Positions 8,447-17,807 of a stretch of DNA of 64,000 bases are shown piece by piece. Made by a program: the position numbers and the translations under genes. Within the stretch, counting starts at the first letter, position 1; each line of letters opens with the position of its first letter. The notes under the pieces are model-generated. The model was not told the origin of the DNA. It made no database searches and saw nothing but the letters and a program-made list of their open reading frames with translations. The DNA is from Saliphagus infecundisoli (GTDB lineage Archaea; Halobacteriota; Halobacteria; Halobacteriales; Natrialbaceae). Location of the stretch: assembly GCF_020177375.1 (NCBI RefSeq), contig NZ_JAIWHV010000018.1, positions 1 through 64,000 of the forward strand, given 5' to 3'.

Positions 8447-9423
8447 CTCAATTGGGTTGAGATGCGGCGATCCTGACGGGATGAAGATCAGGTTGATTCC
8501 CAGCTGATGCGCGCGCTTGCGCGTGTACTGACAGATATGTGCTCCATGTTTGTCCAAGACGAGCAGAATCCGCTTGCCGGGATTCTGCTCGCGCACCTCC
8601 TCCAAGACGTCACAGATCCGCTCCTTCTTTTCGTCTTCCTTGAACGTCACGTGACTGGCACCGTTCAGTGCGTAGAATCCAACCGCAGAGTCGTGCGTTT
8701 TCACTAACGGCCGTTCAATGTGCGGGTCGTCGACGTACCAGACACGGCGCGAATTATCGTACGGCTGTGGTTTCGACGCGTCGAAGAATCCAAGGACAGT
8801 GCCGCCATCAGTACAGACATCGTCGTCAACGACCCAGCCGTCTCCGTCTTCTCCCTCGCGTTTGTTGTGTGGCTGCTCGTCCTCGTCGAGCGCGTCATCG
8901 ACGCGCTCTTCGAGAATCTTATCTGGGTTCTCCGGCCGACTTGGTCGCTTTGGCCGTGGTTTCGCGTATGACAGACCTAGCTCTCGAAGGAACGTCCCGA
9001 GGTAATTCGGACTGTACTCGACGCCGAACTCTTCGGTGAGAAGATGCTGAATCTCCTGTGATTTCCAGGGCTGGCCCTCACGGAGCATCTCGACCAGCTC
9101 TTCTTGTTCGTCCTTGTCGAGTTTCGGGGGCCGGCCGCCCCCGAAACTCGGCATCAGTTCTTCGAGCCCACCTTCATTCCAGGCTTCTGCCCAGCGATCA
9201 CCGGTGGCCGCCGACCTGCCTTCCCGGTCGGCGGCCTCCGGAATCGAATCACCCTGATAGAGGTTTTTCAGGAACCCGAGACGCCGAAGTCGGTGATCGT
9301 CTTCAGCCTCACGGAGCAATTCGTCGATCTCCTCTTCAGACAGGTGGTGCTTGATCTCCTTGCGACGTGAGCGTTCCATGAACGACAGTCGGCATTAACT
9401 CACAAAAGTTTTCGTACTCATTA

Positions 9424-9516
9424 TTGGACGCGAACCTCTTCGACGACCTCACCGTCATCGTCCAAGACAGCGATGTACGAGTCACGCTTATGGACGTCGA
9501 TTCCGAGGTAGTACAT
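9424..9516 (-). pseudogene. IS110-family transposase, N-terminal scrap
   Basis: Reading down from ATG at 9514-9516, the 31 residues MYYLGIDVHKRDSYIAVLDD and onward contain the GIDVHK motif with the first catalytic Asp of the IS110 DEDD domain. The gene is cut at the TA bordering IS630-D1. Upstream (9517 to about 9740) lies the non-coding end of the IS110 element. Confidence 0.75.
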
Positions 9517-9740
9517 GGCTTCCTCTGGGATGGGAAATGCACGGAGGGAGCCACACCTATTCGAGGTCGTCGCCCGACTGCCCGCCAGGCAGTCGGGCTT
9601 GGCCTCACGATGGAGCTTCCTTGGCACATCAGCTACTCACTACCGCGCGCTTGGTGCGCTGTCTAGTTATCAGCCTTTGCCACCCCAGTCTTCCTCCGTG
9701 CTCTGGGGACTTAGCAGGCTTTCATCCCATCACTACCTAT
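9517..9740 (-). other. IS110 non-coding end with strong hairpin (candidate bridge-RNA region)
   Basis: This is the untranslated stretch upstream of the IS110 start codon. It contains an 11-bp perfect stem GCCCGACTGCC (9572-9582) and its complement (9588-9598) with a 5-nt loop. In IS110-type elements the non-coding end preceding the transposase is where the bridge RNA is encoded in characterised members. The location and the hairpin fit, but transcription and the guide loops were not shown. The outer boundary near 9740 is an estimate. Confidence 0.4.
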
Positions 9741-9945
9741 AGGGTTGAAGGTCATTAATCAAAGTGACTAGTATATACTGCCGATTGGAGAAAAAACCTC
9801 AGTCATATTGCCATCCTCATCAAGGAATCTGCCGTTGTTTTACTCCGTAATAGCTGGATTTTCTATTTCGGCTCACATTGTGATTGCGAATTCGCCGACG
9901 AACCTTCGGTTTTATGACGATCTCTCTCCGAGCAATGTTCAGTCG

Positions 9946-10980
9946 ATGTACTCGCTCGAACAGATCAGAAAGGGATTACGGTACCCAGCTATGGCTGAGC
10001 GCGAGATGCACTATCAGTGGCAGCGGGTTCGATCCGTTCTACCACACGATATCGGTATTCAAGGAAGTTACCGAACGGGAAATATCGGTGATCGGGCGCT
10101 CGGACGGACGTTTTCTGGGAAGCTCTCCGCGATGGGCTATCGACCTCGAACGTTCGGACGAAATACCGAGTACAGTCGAGCGCCGGTCCACATCCTCGGT
10201 GGAGGCGGTGTGCTCCACGATTGGTACGGAACAGATCACCTTCGCCAACGGCTGAACTTCGTTTCAGAGGGTGGTGCAGTAATCGGTGTCGGCGTCCCTG
10301 GATTCAAAACTACTGAGGGCCGTGAGTTAGTCCGCTCTGGCCTCTCAGACGTCGAGTTGGTTACCGTCCGCGACAAGTGGTCACGTGACCGTCTCGCCCC
10401 GCACTACGATGGCGATATCCACGTCACTGCGTGTCCAACGCTGATTCGCCACGATCCAGACGTACCCTCGTCCGGACGAACGGGCGTCAACTTCAGACAA
10501 TGGTTCCATCTGGACCCGGAGATCATGTCTTACTACTTTGATTATGATGGCGTAACGAATTTTAACAGGGCACAGGATCGATACCTGGCGAATATCACTC
10601 GAATTTGTGAGGAACTCGACGATCCGGTATTTATTCCGTTTCACGAGAAAGACGAGACCTTCGCCCACGAGCATCTTGACATCGAGGTCTTGCCGTACGA
10701 GTTCTCCGTCAGAAAGACGCTCGAACGGGTGAGTTCCGTTGATCGGATGGTTGCAACGCGATACCATTCACTGGTGTTCGCAACCATCTGTGAAACACCG
10801 GCGTTGGCAATCGCTTATGAGCCTAAAGTGTCTTCTCTCGCAGACCGTGTTGGCGTTCAGTCGTACAAACCACACACGTCTATTCCCGTGGAGTTCGACT
10901 CGATAGCAAACCGCGATGACGTCCGGCGGACCGCCGAGAGGAACTTTCGACTCCTTGACGACATCTGTCTGAGCGAGTGA
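9946..10980 (+). CDS. Polysaccharide pyruvyl transferase family protein
   Basis: It is predicted to transfer a pyruvate ketal from phosphoenolpyruvate onto a sugar of a surface glycan (CsaB/WcaK family, GT-B-like fold). Family landmarks in order are a GSYRTGNIGDRAL segment near residue 40, the glycine-rich VHILGGGGVLHDW, and the C-terminal MVATRYHSLVFA block with the conserved His. The frame is open upstream to a TTG at 9808, but I prefer the ATG at 9946 (344 residues) because the protein then starts as relatives do; the extra 46 residues look unlike the family. It stands alone downstream of the IS graveyard and begins the first run of glycan genes. Confidence 0.78.
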   Translation: MYSLEQIRKGLRYPAMAEREMHYQWQRVRSVLPHDIGIQGSYRTGNIGDRALGRTFSGKLSAMGYRPRTFGRNTEYSRAPVHILGGGGVLHDWYGTDHLRQRLNFVSEGGAVIGVGVPGFKTTEGRELVRSGLSDVELVTVRDKWSRDRLAPHYDGDIHVTACPTLIRHDPDVPSSGRTGVNFRQWFHLDPEIMSYYFDYDGVTNFNRAQDRYLANITRICEELDDPVFIPFHEKDETFAHEHLDIEVLPYEFSVRKTLERVSSVDRMVATRYHSLVFATICETPALAIAYEPKVSSLADRVGVQSYKPHTSIPVEFDSIANRDDVRRTAERNFRLLDDICLSE

Positions 10981-11098
10981 GCGTGAGGCGGCCGGATGAC
11001 GTAGACTGAGGTAAATCTGAAACTTCGTGGTCGCCGGAGATAGCGGCCTGATTCACCAACGCGGCAGACTGAAGTGCATCGAACGAAACTGCCTGCTC

Positions 11099-12298
11099 AT
11101 GAGAATTGGGATACTGGCGCACTCCTTTCCAAAACTATCAGAAACATTTGTTTTAGATAATATTATTGGAATGATGGATAGAGGCCACGACGTGTCCGTT
11201 TTCTCGCTGCTGTCGGCCCACGACTCGATACAGCATCCCACGATACAGGAATACGATATACTTGAGCGAACCACATACTTGGATACGCCAAACTCGGTGC
11301 CGGCCGCCCTACTCGAGACCGTTCCCAACACGATGTTGCTCGCTGCGAACGCTCCAGAGGCCCTCGGTGTTATTGCTAAAATCGAGCGAGAGCGTGGCGT
11401 TCTAGAGGCGGGACGGTTCGCGTATCGGGCACACCCCGTCTTGCACGCCGAATTGGACGTGTTGCACGCCCATTTCGGGCCAGTGGGACGACGAGCTGCA
11501 CGATTCGATCAGATCGGAGCGTGTGATGCGTTCGTCGTGAGTTTTCATGGATGGGGTATCAGACGGGCGGACGAGCATGGAGAACAGATATATGCCCATC
11601 TCTTCGACCATGCCGATTGCATTTTGGCGAACACCCGCTACACGCGGGAGCGACTCATAGAGTTTGGTGCCGATCCGGATACCGTTCGAGTTCACCACGT
11701 CGGTATTAACCCCGACAGATTTCGACCGGACGACCGTACGCACGATTCGGATACAATGACGGTTCTTACCGTCGCTCGACTCCACGAGACGAAGGGTCTC
11801 GAATACGGTATTCTCGCGGCCAAAAAGCTCTCGAAGCGCCTTCAGGACGTTGACGTTCGGTACCGAATCGTCGGTAGCGGCTCGTTGGAAGGCAAGTTAC
11901 GAAAACAGATTCAGGAGAACGATGCTAGTGACGTCGTTACGCTCTGCGGACCAATGGACCAGACAGGCGTCATTGACGAACTGCACTCCGCCGACGTGTT
12001 CTTGCTCCCGAGTCTGGAGGAGGGGTTCGGACGGGTCCTTCTTGAAGCTCAAGCGAGCGAACTCCCGGTCGTGGCGTCGGATGTCGGTGGTATCCCGGAG
12101 GCGGTCTCCCCCGGCGACTCCGCCCTGCTCGTACCGCCACGCGACACGGAGGCGATAGCTGACCGACTGAAGCAGTTGGCTAACGATCCCTCTACACGTG
12201 CCACTCTCGGTGCTGCCGGACGGACGTACGTTCGTGACAACTTCGACATCGAGGATCTCAATGACCGTCTAGAGGCGCTATACGCAGAATTGGTGTGA
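11099..12298 (+). CDS. Glycosyltransferase family 4
   Basis: This 399-residue GT-B glycosyltransferase probably adds a sugar from an NDP-sugar to a lipid-linked glycan at the cytoplasmic face. The N-terminus has FPKLSETFVLDNI, common in exopolysaccharide GT4 enzymes, followed by HAHFGPVG. The C-terminal domain (from about residue 215) carries VARLHETKGLEY and the E-x7-E donor site in SLEEGFGRVLLEAQ near residues 305-320. The start is the ATG at 11099; a longer frame to 11027 would add 24 unlike residues. It lies 118 bp after the pyruvyl transferase on the same strand, and donor and acceptor are not predictable. Confidence 0.85.
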   Translation: MRIGILAHSFPKLSETFVLDNIIGMMDRGHDVSVFSLLSAHDSIQHPTIQEYDILERTTYLDTPNSVPAALLETVPNTMLLAANAPEALGVIAKIERERGVLEAGRFAYRAHPVLHAELDVLHAHFGPVGRRAARFDQIGACDAFVVSFHGWGIRRADEHGEQIYAHLFDHADCILANTRYTRERLIEFGADPDTVRVHHVGINPDRFRPDDRTHDSDTMTVLTVARLHETKGLEYGILAAKKLSKRLQDVDVRYRIVGSGSLEGKLRKQIQENDASDVVTLCGPMDQTGVIDELHSADVFLLPSLEEGFGRVLLEAQASELPVVASDVGGIPEAVSPGDSALLVPPRDTEAIADRLKQLANDPSTRATLGAAGRTYVRDNFDIEDLNDRLEALYAELV

Positions 12299-12411
12299 TT
12301 CCCACGCCGACGGGCCAAGGAAGCCGCACGTACCACCACTGCGTCGCTCGGCGGGATGTTTCAAATGCCAACCGATGGTTTTAGGAGAGCGGGTATGACT
12401 TCTTAACAAAA

Positions 12412-13338
12412 ATGAGACAGACGGACGAATCGCCTCCGGCAGACCTGACCCTCTCGGCCGTTATTCCGGTGTACAACGATCCCTACGGGATCCGGACGAC
12501 CCTCGAATCGCTCACTTCTCAGACGTACCCCATAGATTCCTATGAAATCCTTGTTGTGGATAACGGTTCTGAGGACGAGACTCGTAAGGTAGTTCAAGAA
12601 TACTGTGAACGCTACCCTGAATTGGTTACCCTCCTGATTGAAGACGAGATCCAAAGTTCATACGCCGCCCGAAATAAAGGTGTCGAACACGCGCACGGAG
12701 CACTTATATCCTTTATTGATGCCGATATGACTGTCGAGCCAACGTGGGCCAAATCGGTGGTTGACTCTTACACCGAACACGGTTGGGACTACATGGGCTG
12801 TGAAATTGAGACGTATATCGACGGTCACGGATCGCTCACGGCGAGATACGACCGCGCACTGGGATTTACAGTGGAGCGCTACCTACAAAAAGCGCAGTTC
12901 GTGGTGACCGCGTGTCTTACGGTCAGAAAAACGGTCTTCGAGGATGTGGGGCTTTTCGATTCACGGCTGATTTCGGGCGGCGATGGAGAATTCGGCGAAC
13001 GGGTTCATGCCGCTGGATTCGATCAGTATTTCGAACCGGACATCACGGTGTATCACCCGGCACGCACCACCGTGCGGGCATGGCTCAAAAAGCAGTTTCG
13101 GGTCGGACGAGGGTCTATCCAGCGACAGAAATACCACCCCGAACGAGCGGGGGGCACACGCCCAATCGCCCCACAGAAATTTCTCCCCCTCCGCCCACGA
13201 CAGTTCTATGCACGAATTACTGATGGCATGGATCCGACTGTCAGTGATGCAATCGCGCTCTACGGGCTTGACTATCTGAGTAAACTCACCCGTACCGCTG
13301 GCGGTATTTACGAACAGTATATCTCCAAAGATCGCTGA
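12412..13338 (+). CDS. Glycosyltransferase family 2
   Basis: This is a 308-residue GT-A glycosyltransferase. The nucleotide-binding start TLSAVIPVYNDP lies at about residues 13-24. SYAARNKGVE is the acceptor-side motif, FIDADMT holds the DxD metal site at 103-105, and GLFDSRLISGGDGEFGERV is the typical GT2 block. The C-terminal tail (PQKFLPLRPRQFYARI, then GLDYLSKLTRTAGGIYEQ) recurs in the fragment at 20944-21225 and in the GT2 at 49392-50306, which marks a local paralogue family. It follows the GT4 gene on the same strand; the ISH8 element begins 177 bp downstream. Confidence 0.87.
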   Translation: MRQTDESPPADLTLSAVIPVYNDPYGIRTTLESLTSQTYPIDSYEILVVDNGSEDETRKVVQEYCERYPELVTLLIEDEIQSSYAARNKGVEHAHGALISFIDADMTVEPTWAKSVVDSYTEHGWDYMGCEIETYIDGHGSLTARYDRALGFTVERYLQKAQFVVTACLTVRKTVFEDVGLFDSRLISGGDGEFGERVHAAGFDQYFEPDITVYHPARTTVRAWLKKQFRVGRGSIQRQKYHPERAGGTRPIAPQKFLPLRPRQFYARITDGMDPTVSDAIALYGLDYLSKLTRTAGGIYEQYISKDR

Positions 13339-13539
13339 CACGCTCACTTTTAACGAGGTGGTCTTGTAAGACACAACCAGACCATTCGTGTTCTGTTAAG
13401 AACACCAAGAGATGCCGCCAGATTCGACCACGATTTATTAGATGTAGAATAGAGTGTCGTAGAACTCTTTACACACCTCGGTAACACCTGAAAAACGGCC
13501 GTTTGAGAAGGGGTACATCCGTCTTTAGTTAGCCCTCAC

Positions 13540-14936
13540 ACCTCGGTTGCGTAGCGGTAGCGAGCGTCTCTTGAAGGATCGGTCGTTGCTGGCGAATCTT
13601 CTGTGCGTCTTCGATCAGTCGGTCCAACAGCGGCGGTGGCGAATAGCCGAGGTGTTCGCCGAGTTCGTGGAGGATGAGCTGGGCGTGCGACCGAGAGTGG
13701 TCTGCGTCACTTCTGAATATTGGCTGCTAAGCAACTCTACGGCGTACCATGCGGCCCGGTGAATAGCCACTGCTCGAGTATTCAAAACAAAAGCTGATCA
13801 CTCAAGGTCGCCGCCCAGCGCTCGCGCGGGAACACGATCTCATCGTCAGCCTCCTCGGTGACCAGATCCAGCAAATCACGGCTCACCAGCAGTGACAGCA
13901 ACGCTGCATACAGCAGAATCTCAACAACCGCCGGGTGTCGAACTCGTCGAGTTCGTACTGCGTCTTCAGCTCACGGAACAGCAACTCCACCTCCTACCGA
14001 CACCGGTATAGCGTTGCCAGATCGGCCGGGAGGAACTCCTCTCTGGGCAGATTCGTGATGTAGAGATGGTAGTCGTTGGCGTCCTCGTTGCGGACGCCGA
14101 CGACGCGGAACCGCTTCGTATCCAGCGAGCGCGTTCCCTCATACGGCCCTCGCTTGAATTCCGCTTCGACTTCCACGTCGATGTACTCGCGGTAGAGATC
14201 GTCCACGACATCGTGGATCTGCTCGCCTTCCAGAGGGATGGCGCGGCCGCGCCATCCCCGTAATTCCGCCGTTATCACCGGATTTGCGCTCTTCTTCAAC
14301 CGACTCACGAAGTAGCCGTCGTTCTCATCGATCAACGCGAACCGGCGGTACTTGAAGTACGCCAGATCGATGAGAACGAGCCGTCCCTGCAGCCACGAGC
14401 CTGTCTTGAACAGCGTGCTGTCGTGCGTTTTTTTCGTCGGTCACGTCGAGCCGTTCGATCGTCTGATCGGTGGCATTGTGGAGCAGGTGGAGCGTCGCTC
14501 CAGCCTGCTCCTCTTTCCGAGCCTGGTATTCATCGGAGAGAAATTCGTGCAACCGCAGGATGGTTCCATCCGCAATCATCACGTCCCTGAATCGGTCGAG
14601 ATCAGCGTCGACAGCATCGGGAACAGCGACCTCGTCGAGACCGCGCTCGACGAGGTCGCGGAGGTACTCCGCGAGCGAGGGCGTCAACCGCTGATTGAAA
14701 CCACCAGGCGAGATCGGTTCGTCGGCTGTGGAGTTGTAGCTGCGTCGGAAGCCAGCGAGTGTTCGGCTCTCGCCTGCGGCGAAGCCGAACACGAGCGCCC
14801 AGACGAACGCTGGAATCTGGAGCTTGCGATCGCGTTCGACCACGCCGAGTTCCTCGGCGTGCTCTTCGAGGAACTTGGAGGGAAACAGTGTAGTGAGCCG
14901 ACGCATAAGCCGGGATGAGGTGGCTTTGATGTGCAC
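13540..14936 (-). pseudogene. ISH8-type transposase with frameshift, stop and MITE insertion
   Basis: The minus-strand gene begins near 14936 (SSRLMRRLTTLFPSKFLEE) and runs through VMIADGTILRLHEFLSDE. A frameshift in a T-run near 14430 follows, then ENDGYFVSRLKKSANPVI and YITNLPREEFLPADLATLY in another frame. An in-frame TAG near 13994 falls where relatives have a Trp before EVELLFRELK. The MITE at 13695-13803 interrupts the last quarter. At least three lesions make it inactive. Confidence 0.85.
13695..13803. mobile_element. 109-bp miniature element (MITE copy 3)
   Basis: The ends are GAGTGGTCTGCGTCAC leading to TGAATATT and, inward from the right, GAGTGATCAGCTTTTG leading to TGAATACT. They are of the same type as the 155-bp elements, but the interior differs. 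The flanks join into the coding sequence expected for ISH8 transposases with no duplicated base. They form GCGACC (13687-13692), a 4-nt loop and GGTCGC (13806-13811), with the insertion at the middle of the loop. Confidence 0.8.
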
Positions 14937-15283
14937 AGCCGTCGCCTCCTCATTCCTCTCGCAAAGAAGTCCCGATAAGTCGCTGCTGTCATGCGGTTCG
15001 TCTCTTAACTAAAGACGGATGGAGAAGGGGTATTATTGCCGTCTTTCAGAATCAGTGGGTGCAGATCTCTCAATGTCGTAGAAAATCACACCAAGCGTTC
15101 TATAACACTCTTGTAGAAACTAATTCCACTCTTACCGTTCTATCATACATTTTTCTTTATGAGTATTAAATATAAAAATATAAATTTTGCGTTACTTCTT
15201 GGATCGACAGTACGAAGGGATAGGTCATCCTTCTCGAAGGATATGAAGCCAATTGGTTCCCATCGATCCACGGGAGGCTTGAC

Positions 15284-16498
15284 GTGAAGACCGCGTTTGT
15301 CCACCCGAGTTATCCACGAGGAGAAGGAACCGGAGCCACTCATAGTGCTTCACAAATCGTTTCCGGATTGCACGAACGTGGGCACGACGTCACCGTCTAT
15401 TGTACGAAACCCCCGTCACCGCAGTGGAAGACAAATACTGAGATGACGTTTAAAGTGCTTGACCAGTCAGGGTATCCCTACCATTCGGGCCACCAACTGA
15501 ATCGAGCACTCCGCGAACGAATAGACGAGTTCGATTCATATGATCTCACTCACAGCTATCTTATGGGAACCATTCCTGCGATGGGAGATATTGCTACTCA
15601 TACATCAAGTGCGACAGTGATTACGCTAAACGCGTACGGTGGTGTGTGCCCGAAAAACGACCTTCGCTATCTCGATAGAGAACCATGCACTAGCAACGGA
15701 CTAGCAAAGTGCACCATGTGTTCACTCGCAACTAGCGGTGGGCACGACGAGTACAATAGCGCCTATCGTTCTGTGAGTCGATTAGGAAATCTGAAACTGA
15801 TTCAAGAGGGTGAGCAAAAGACCCGCCAAATAGATAGCTATCATGCGCTCTCTCCTCACGTCAAGACGACGTACGCCGGGTTTGGATTCCCTCCGGATCG
15901 GATCAGCGTAATTCCGAACATCCTTGATGAGCGATTCTGTCGAGAGCACCGCAGCAATTTCAAGGAACCATACAAACTCCTGTATGTGGGTTCGCTCGAT
16001 ACTCACAAGGGAGTGGATAGACTAATTCCGATTCTCGATCTGCTTAACCACCGTTCGTCCGTCGCGTTTCGGCTGACTGTCGTTGGGGATGGGGAGCTTC
16101 GATCCGAATTGGAACAAGAGGCGGTGTCCCGTGGGCTTGTCTCTGCGATTTCGTTCACCGGACAGGTTCCGAACGACAAACTTCCAGATGTGTTCGCTTC
16201 CCATGATCTCTTCCTATACCCCGGCCGTTGGGATGAACCATTTGGAAGGGTGTTCCTCGAGTCACTCGCTGCGGGCATACCCGTAATTGCCAGCGATGTG
16301 GGGAGCGTGGCGGCTATCATCGGGGATGGCGGGCGAACTACCGACGGGTCCGTGAATGGATTTGTCGACTCGATACTTGAGCTCGTGGATAGTGGCTCGT
16401 TGCAGTCGTTGTCCGACCATGCGAACCAGAAAGTGGAGGATTACCGACCTGATACGGTCGTTCCCCAGATCATCGAGTTGTACGAACAGTCGCTATAA
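15284..16498 (+). CDS. Glycosyltransferase family 4
   Basis: This is a 404-residue GT-B glycosyltransferase starting at the GTG at 15284 (VKTAFVHPSYPRGEG). The N-terminal acceptor domain includes a Cys cluster (GVCPKNDLRYLDREPC, then KCTMCS), also seen in related GT4 proteins. The C-terminal donor domain has LLYVGSLDTHKGVD and the E-x7-E pair in DEPFGRVFLESLAAG. It is isolated between ISH8 and the nested ISH3 insertion. A very AT-rich stretch at 15145-15190 probably holds its promoter. Specificity is unknown. Confidence 0.85.
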   Translation: MKTAFVHPSYPRGEGTGATHSASQIVSGLHERGHDVTVYCTKPPSPQWKTNTEMTFKVLDQSGYPYHSGHQLNRALRERIDEFDSYDLTHSYLMGTIPAMGDIATHTSSATVITLNAYGGVCPKNDLRYLDREPCTSNGLAKCTMCSLATSGGHDEYNSAYRSVSRLGNLKLIQEGEQKTRQIDSYHALSPHVKTTYAGFGFPPDRISVIPNILDERFCREHRSNFKEPYKLLYVGSLDTHKGVDRLIPILDLLNHRSSVAFRLTVVGDGELRSELEQEAVSRGLVSAISFTGQVPNDKLPDVFASHDLFLYPGRWDEPFGRVFLESLAAGIPVIASDVGSVAAIIGDGGRTTDGSVNGFVDSILELVDSGSLQSLSDHANQKVEDYRPDTVVPQIIELYEQSL

Positions 16499-16619
16499 TG
16501 GCTAGTGAGTGCATTGGTGTTCGGTTAAGCACTGAATGACCTCGTGAAAGCTTTAGCCACTCGTTCGTTGAGTAAGAGGCGTGATTTCTCTGGTTGACGA
16601 GCGTCACTGAATATCAATC

Positions 16620-16687
16620 CGACAGGTTCGGCGGTGGATGGCCGAACGACTGGACCAAACCTTCGAGGATGAGCTGGCGAGTGACCG
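16620..16687 (-). pseudogene. Diverged ISH8-like scrap
   Basis: This short stretch (GGTGGATGGCCGAACGACTG and a following GAGGATGAGCTGG) resembles the 3-prime coding end of the ISH8 transposase at 13620-13690. It is truncated by the left end of the ISH3 copy at 16693. The match is by eye and partial. Confidence 0.3.
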
Positions 16688-17807
16688 ATAGTCGGTAGTT
16701 CCCATCGAATCAGAACGTAGTCAGGACTGATAGGGTTAGATTCTCAGAGAGCGTCTAGATGGGTGCGTGTGAGATTCCTATACCATCCAGACACTGTTCT
16801 TACGGCCTCTGAGCTTGAAACGTTAGCGCTCGGTCTGCTCGCAGAGATACCGATCCCCGGAGTCGAAGACTGCCGCTTCGACTCCGGGATCATCCGAGAG
16901 ACACTCCTCCAAGCCGCTGTCGACCAGAAATCAATCAAAGCTGTCACCGATACTACTCGGGGAACGTACTCCGACGACTACACGCTGACACAGCTTCACA
17001 CGGTTCCGCCTGCTGAACTGGAAGCACTCGTCAATGACCTCTTCGTCGAGCAGACGGCGATGATCCTCGGCCCCGGCCCGAGGATCATCTGCCTCGACTT
17101 CGTCGATATCCATTACCACGGCTGTCCACACGCTGAACCTGGCGAACTCTGTCACACGAAGCCTCGCGATGGCACCTCCCAGTGCCATCGCTACCTCGCT
17201 GGATTCATCCTCAGTCGATCACATCGGGTTAGAGTAAGTGTGTGCTTGGAGAGTGCGTGCAACAAACCCAAGCAGACAACGAGGTAGAGGAAGAGCACCT
17301 GCTTAATTTTGTCGTCAACAGTCTCGGAGACGAGCTCCCGATTGATCTCGGTGAGAACGTAGAGGTCTCCGCTGATGAGTTATACGAGGTCCTCGCCGGC
17401 GCCAGCGCCGGCGGGACCTCGATCAATCACGTCTGCGAGACGACCGACGAGTCGCCCCACGCCAACACCGTCCGTGACCATCTCACCGATCAGTTCGACC
17501 TGGACGCTGTTGAGGCGGTCGGGAACACGCTCCTTCAACGAGATGCCCTCGAGACGCTTCCCGATCGACCGGTGGAGGTCGTCGCCGACCTCCACCTCGA
17601 TCCCTACTACGGTGACGAGGACGAGACGGAGGCGCTGTACTTCTCGCAGGCGAAACGAGGAACCACGGCGTTTCACGCCTACGTCACGCTCTACGCGCGG
17701 GTACGCAACAAGCGGTATACGCTGGCGGTCCGCCAGCTGGTCGCTGGCGAGACCACAAGCGAAGTCCTCGCGGAGTTTCTGACTCTGCTCGACGGCCTTG
17801 ACGCGTA

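Larger units (their letters stand above)
7337..9379 (-). pseudogene. IS630-family transposase interrupted by an ISH1-type element
   Basis: On the minus strand the gene runs from ATG at 9379 (MERSRRKEIKHHLSEEEID) through the helix-turn-helix region and VLGFFDASKPQPYD to SPHLNPIE. It is then broken by 7507-8446 plus the duplicated 8 bp and resumes as KVWDFLKWTMAP to the stop at 7337. It is nearly identical to the intact 364-residue protein at 17812-18906. The break falls at the catalytic Glu motif, so it is dead unless the inner element excises precisely. Confidence 0.85.
7333..9421 (-). mobile_element. IS630-family element D1, disrupted by an ISH1-type element
   Basis: The ends ATGACTAAGATAATTTTT and, inward from the other side, ATGAATACGAAAACTTTT match the intact copy at 17808-18948, with TA immediately outside both ends (7331-7332 and 9422-9423). 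Its 2089 bp equal 1141 bp plus the 940-bp ISH1-type element plus that element's 8-bp target duplication. The left flank is the IS630-like gene from 6578 and the right flank is IS110, so the two flanks come from different genes. This points to recombination between IS630 copies rather than a simple insertion here. Confidence 0.85.
13516..15021 (-). mobile_element. ISH8-type (IS4 family) insertion sequence, degenerate
   Basis: The 1506-bp element has the 16-bp perfect inverted repeat CATCCGTCTTTAGTTA at 13516 and its complement ending at 15021. It is flanked by the 11-bp duplication GAGAAGGGGTA (13505-13515 and 15022-15032), the duplication size of the ISH8 group. It sits between two glycosyltransferase genes. 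Its transposase is frameshifted, has a stop, and carries a 109-bp miniature element. Perfect ends and duplication imply the insertion itself is not ancient. Confidence 0.88.

Noticed and set aside
9808-9945. N-terminal extension of the pyruvyl transferase
   Set aside because: The frame is open from a TTG, but the 46 residues do not look like the family and no ribosome site favours it.
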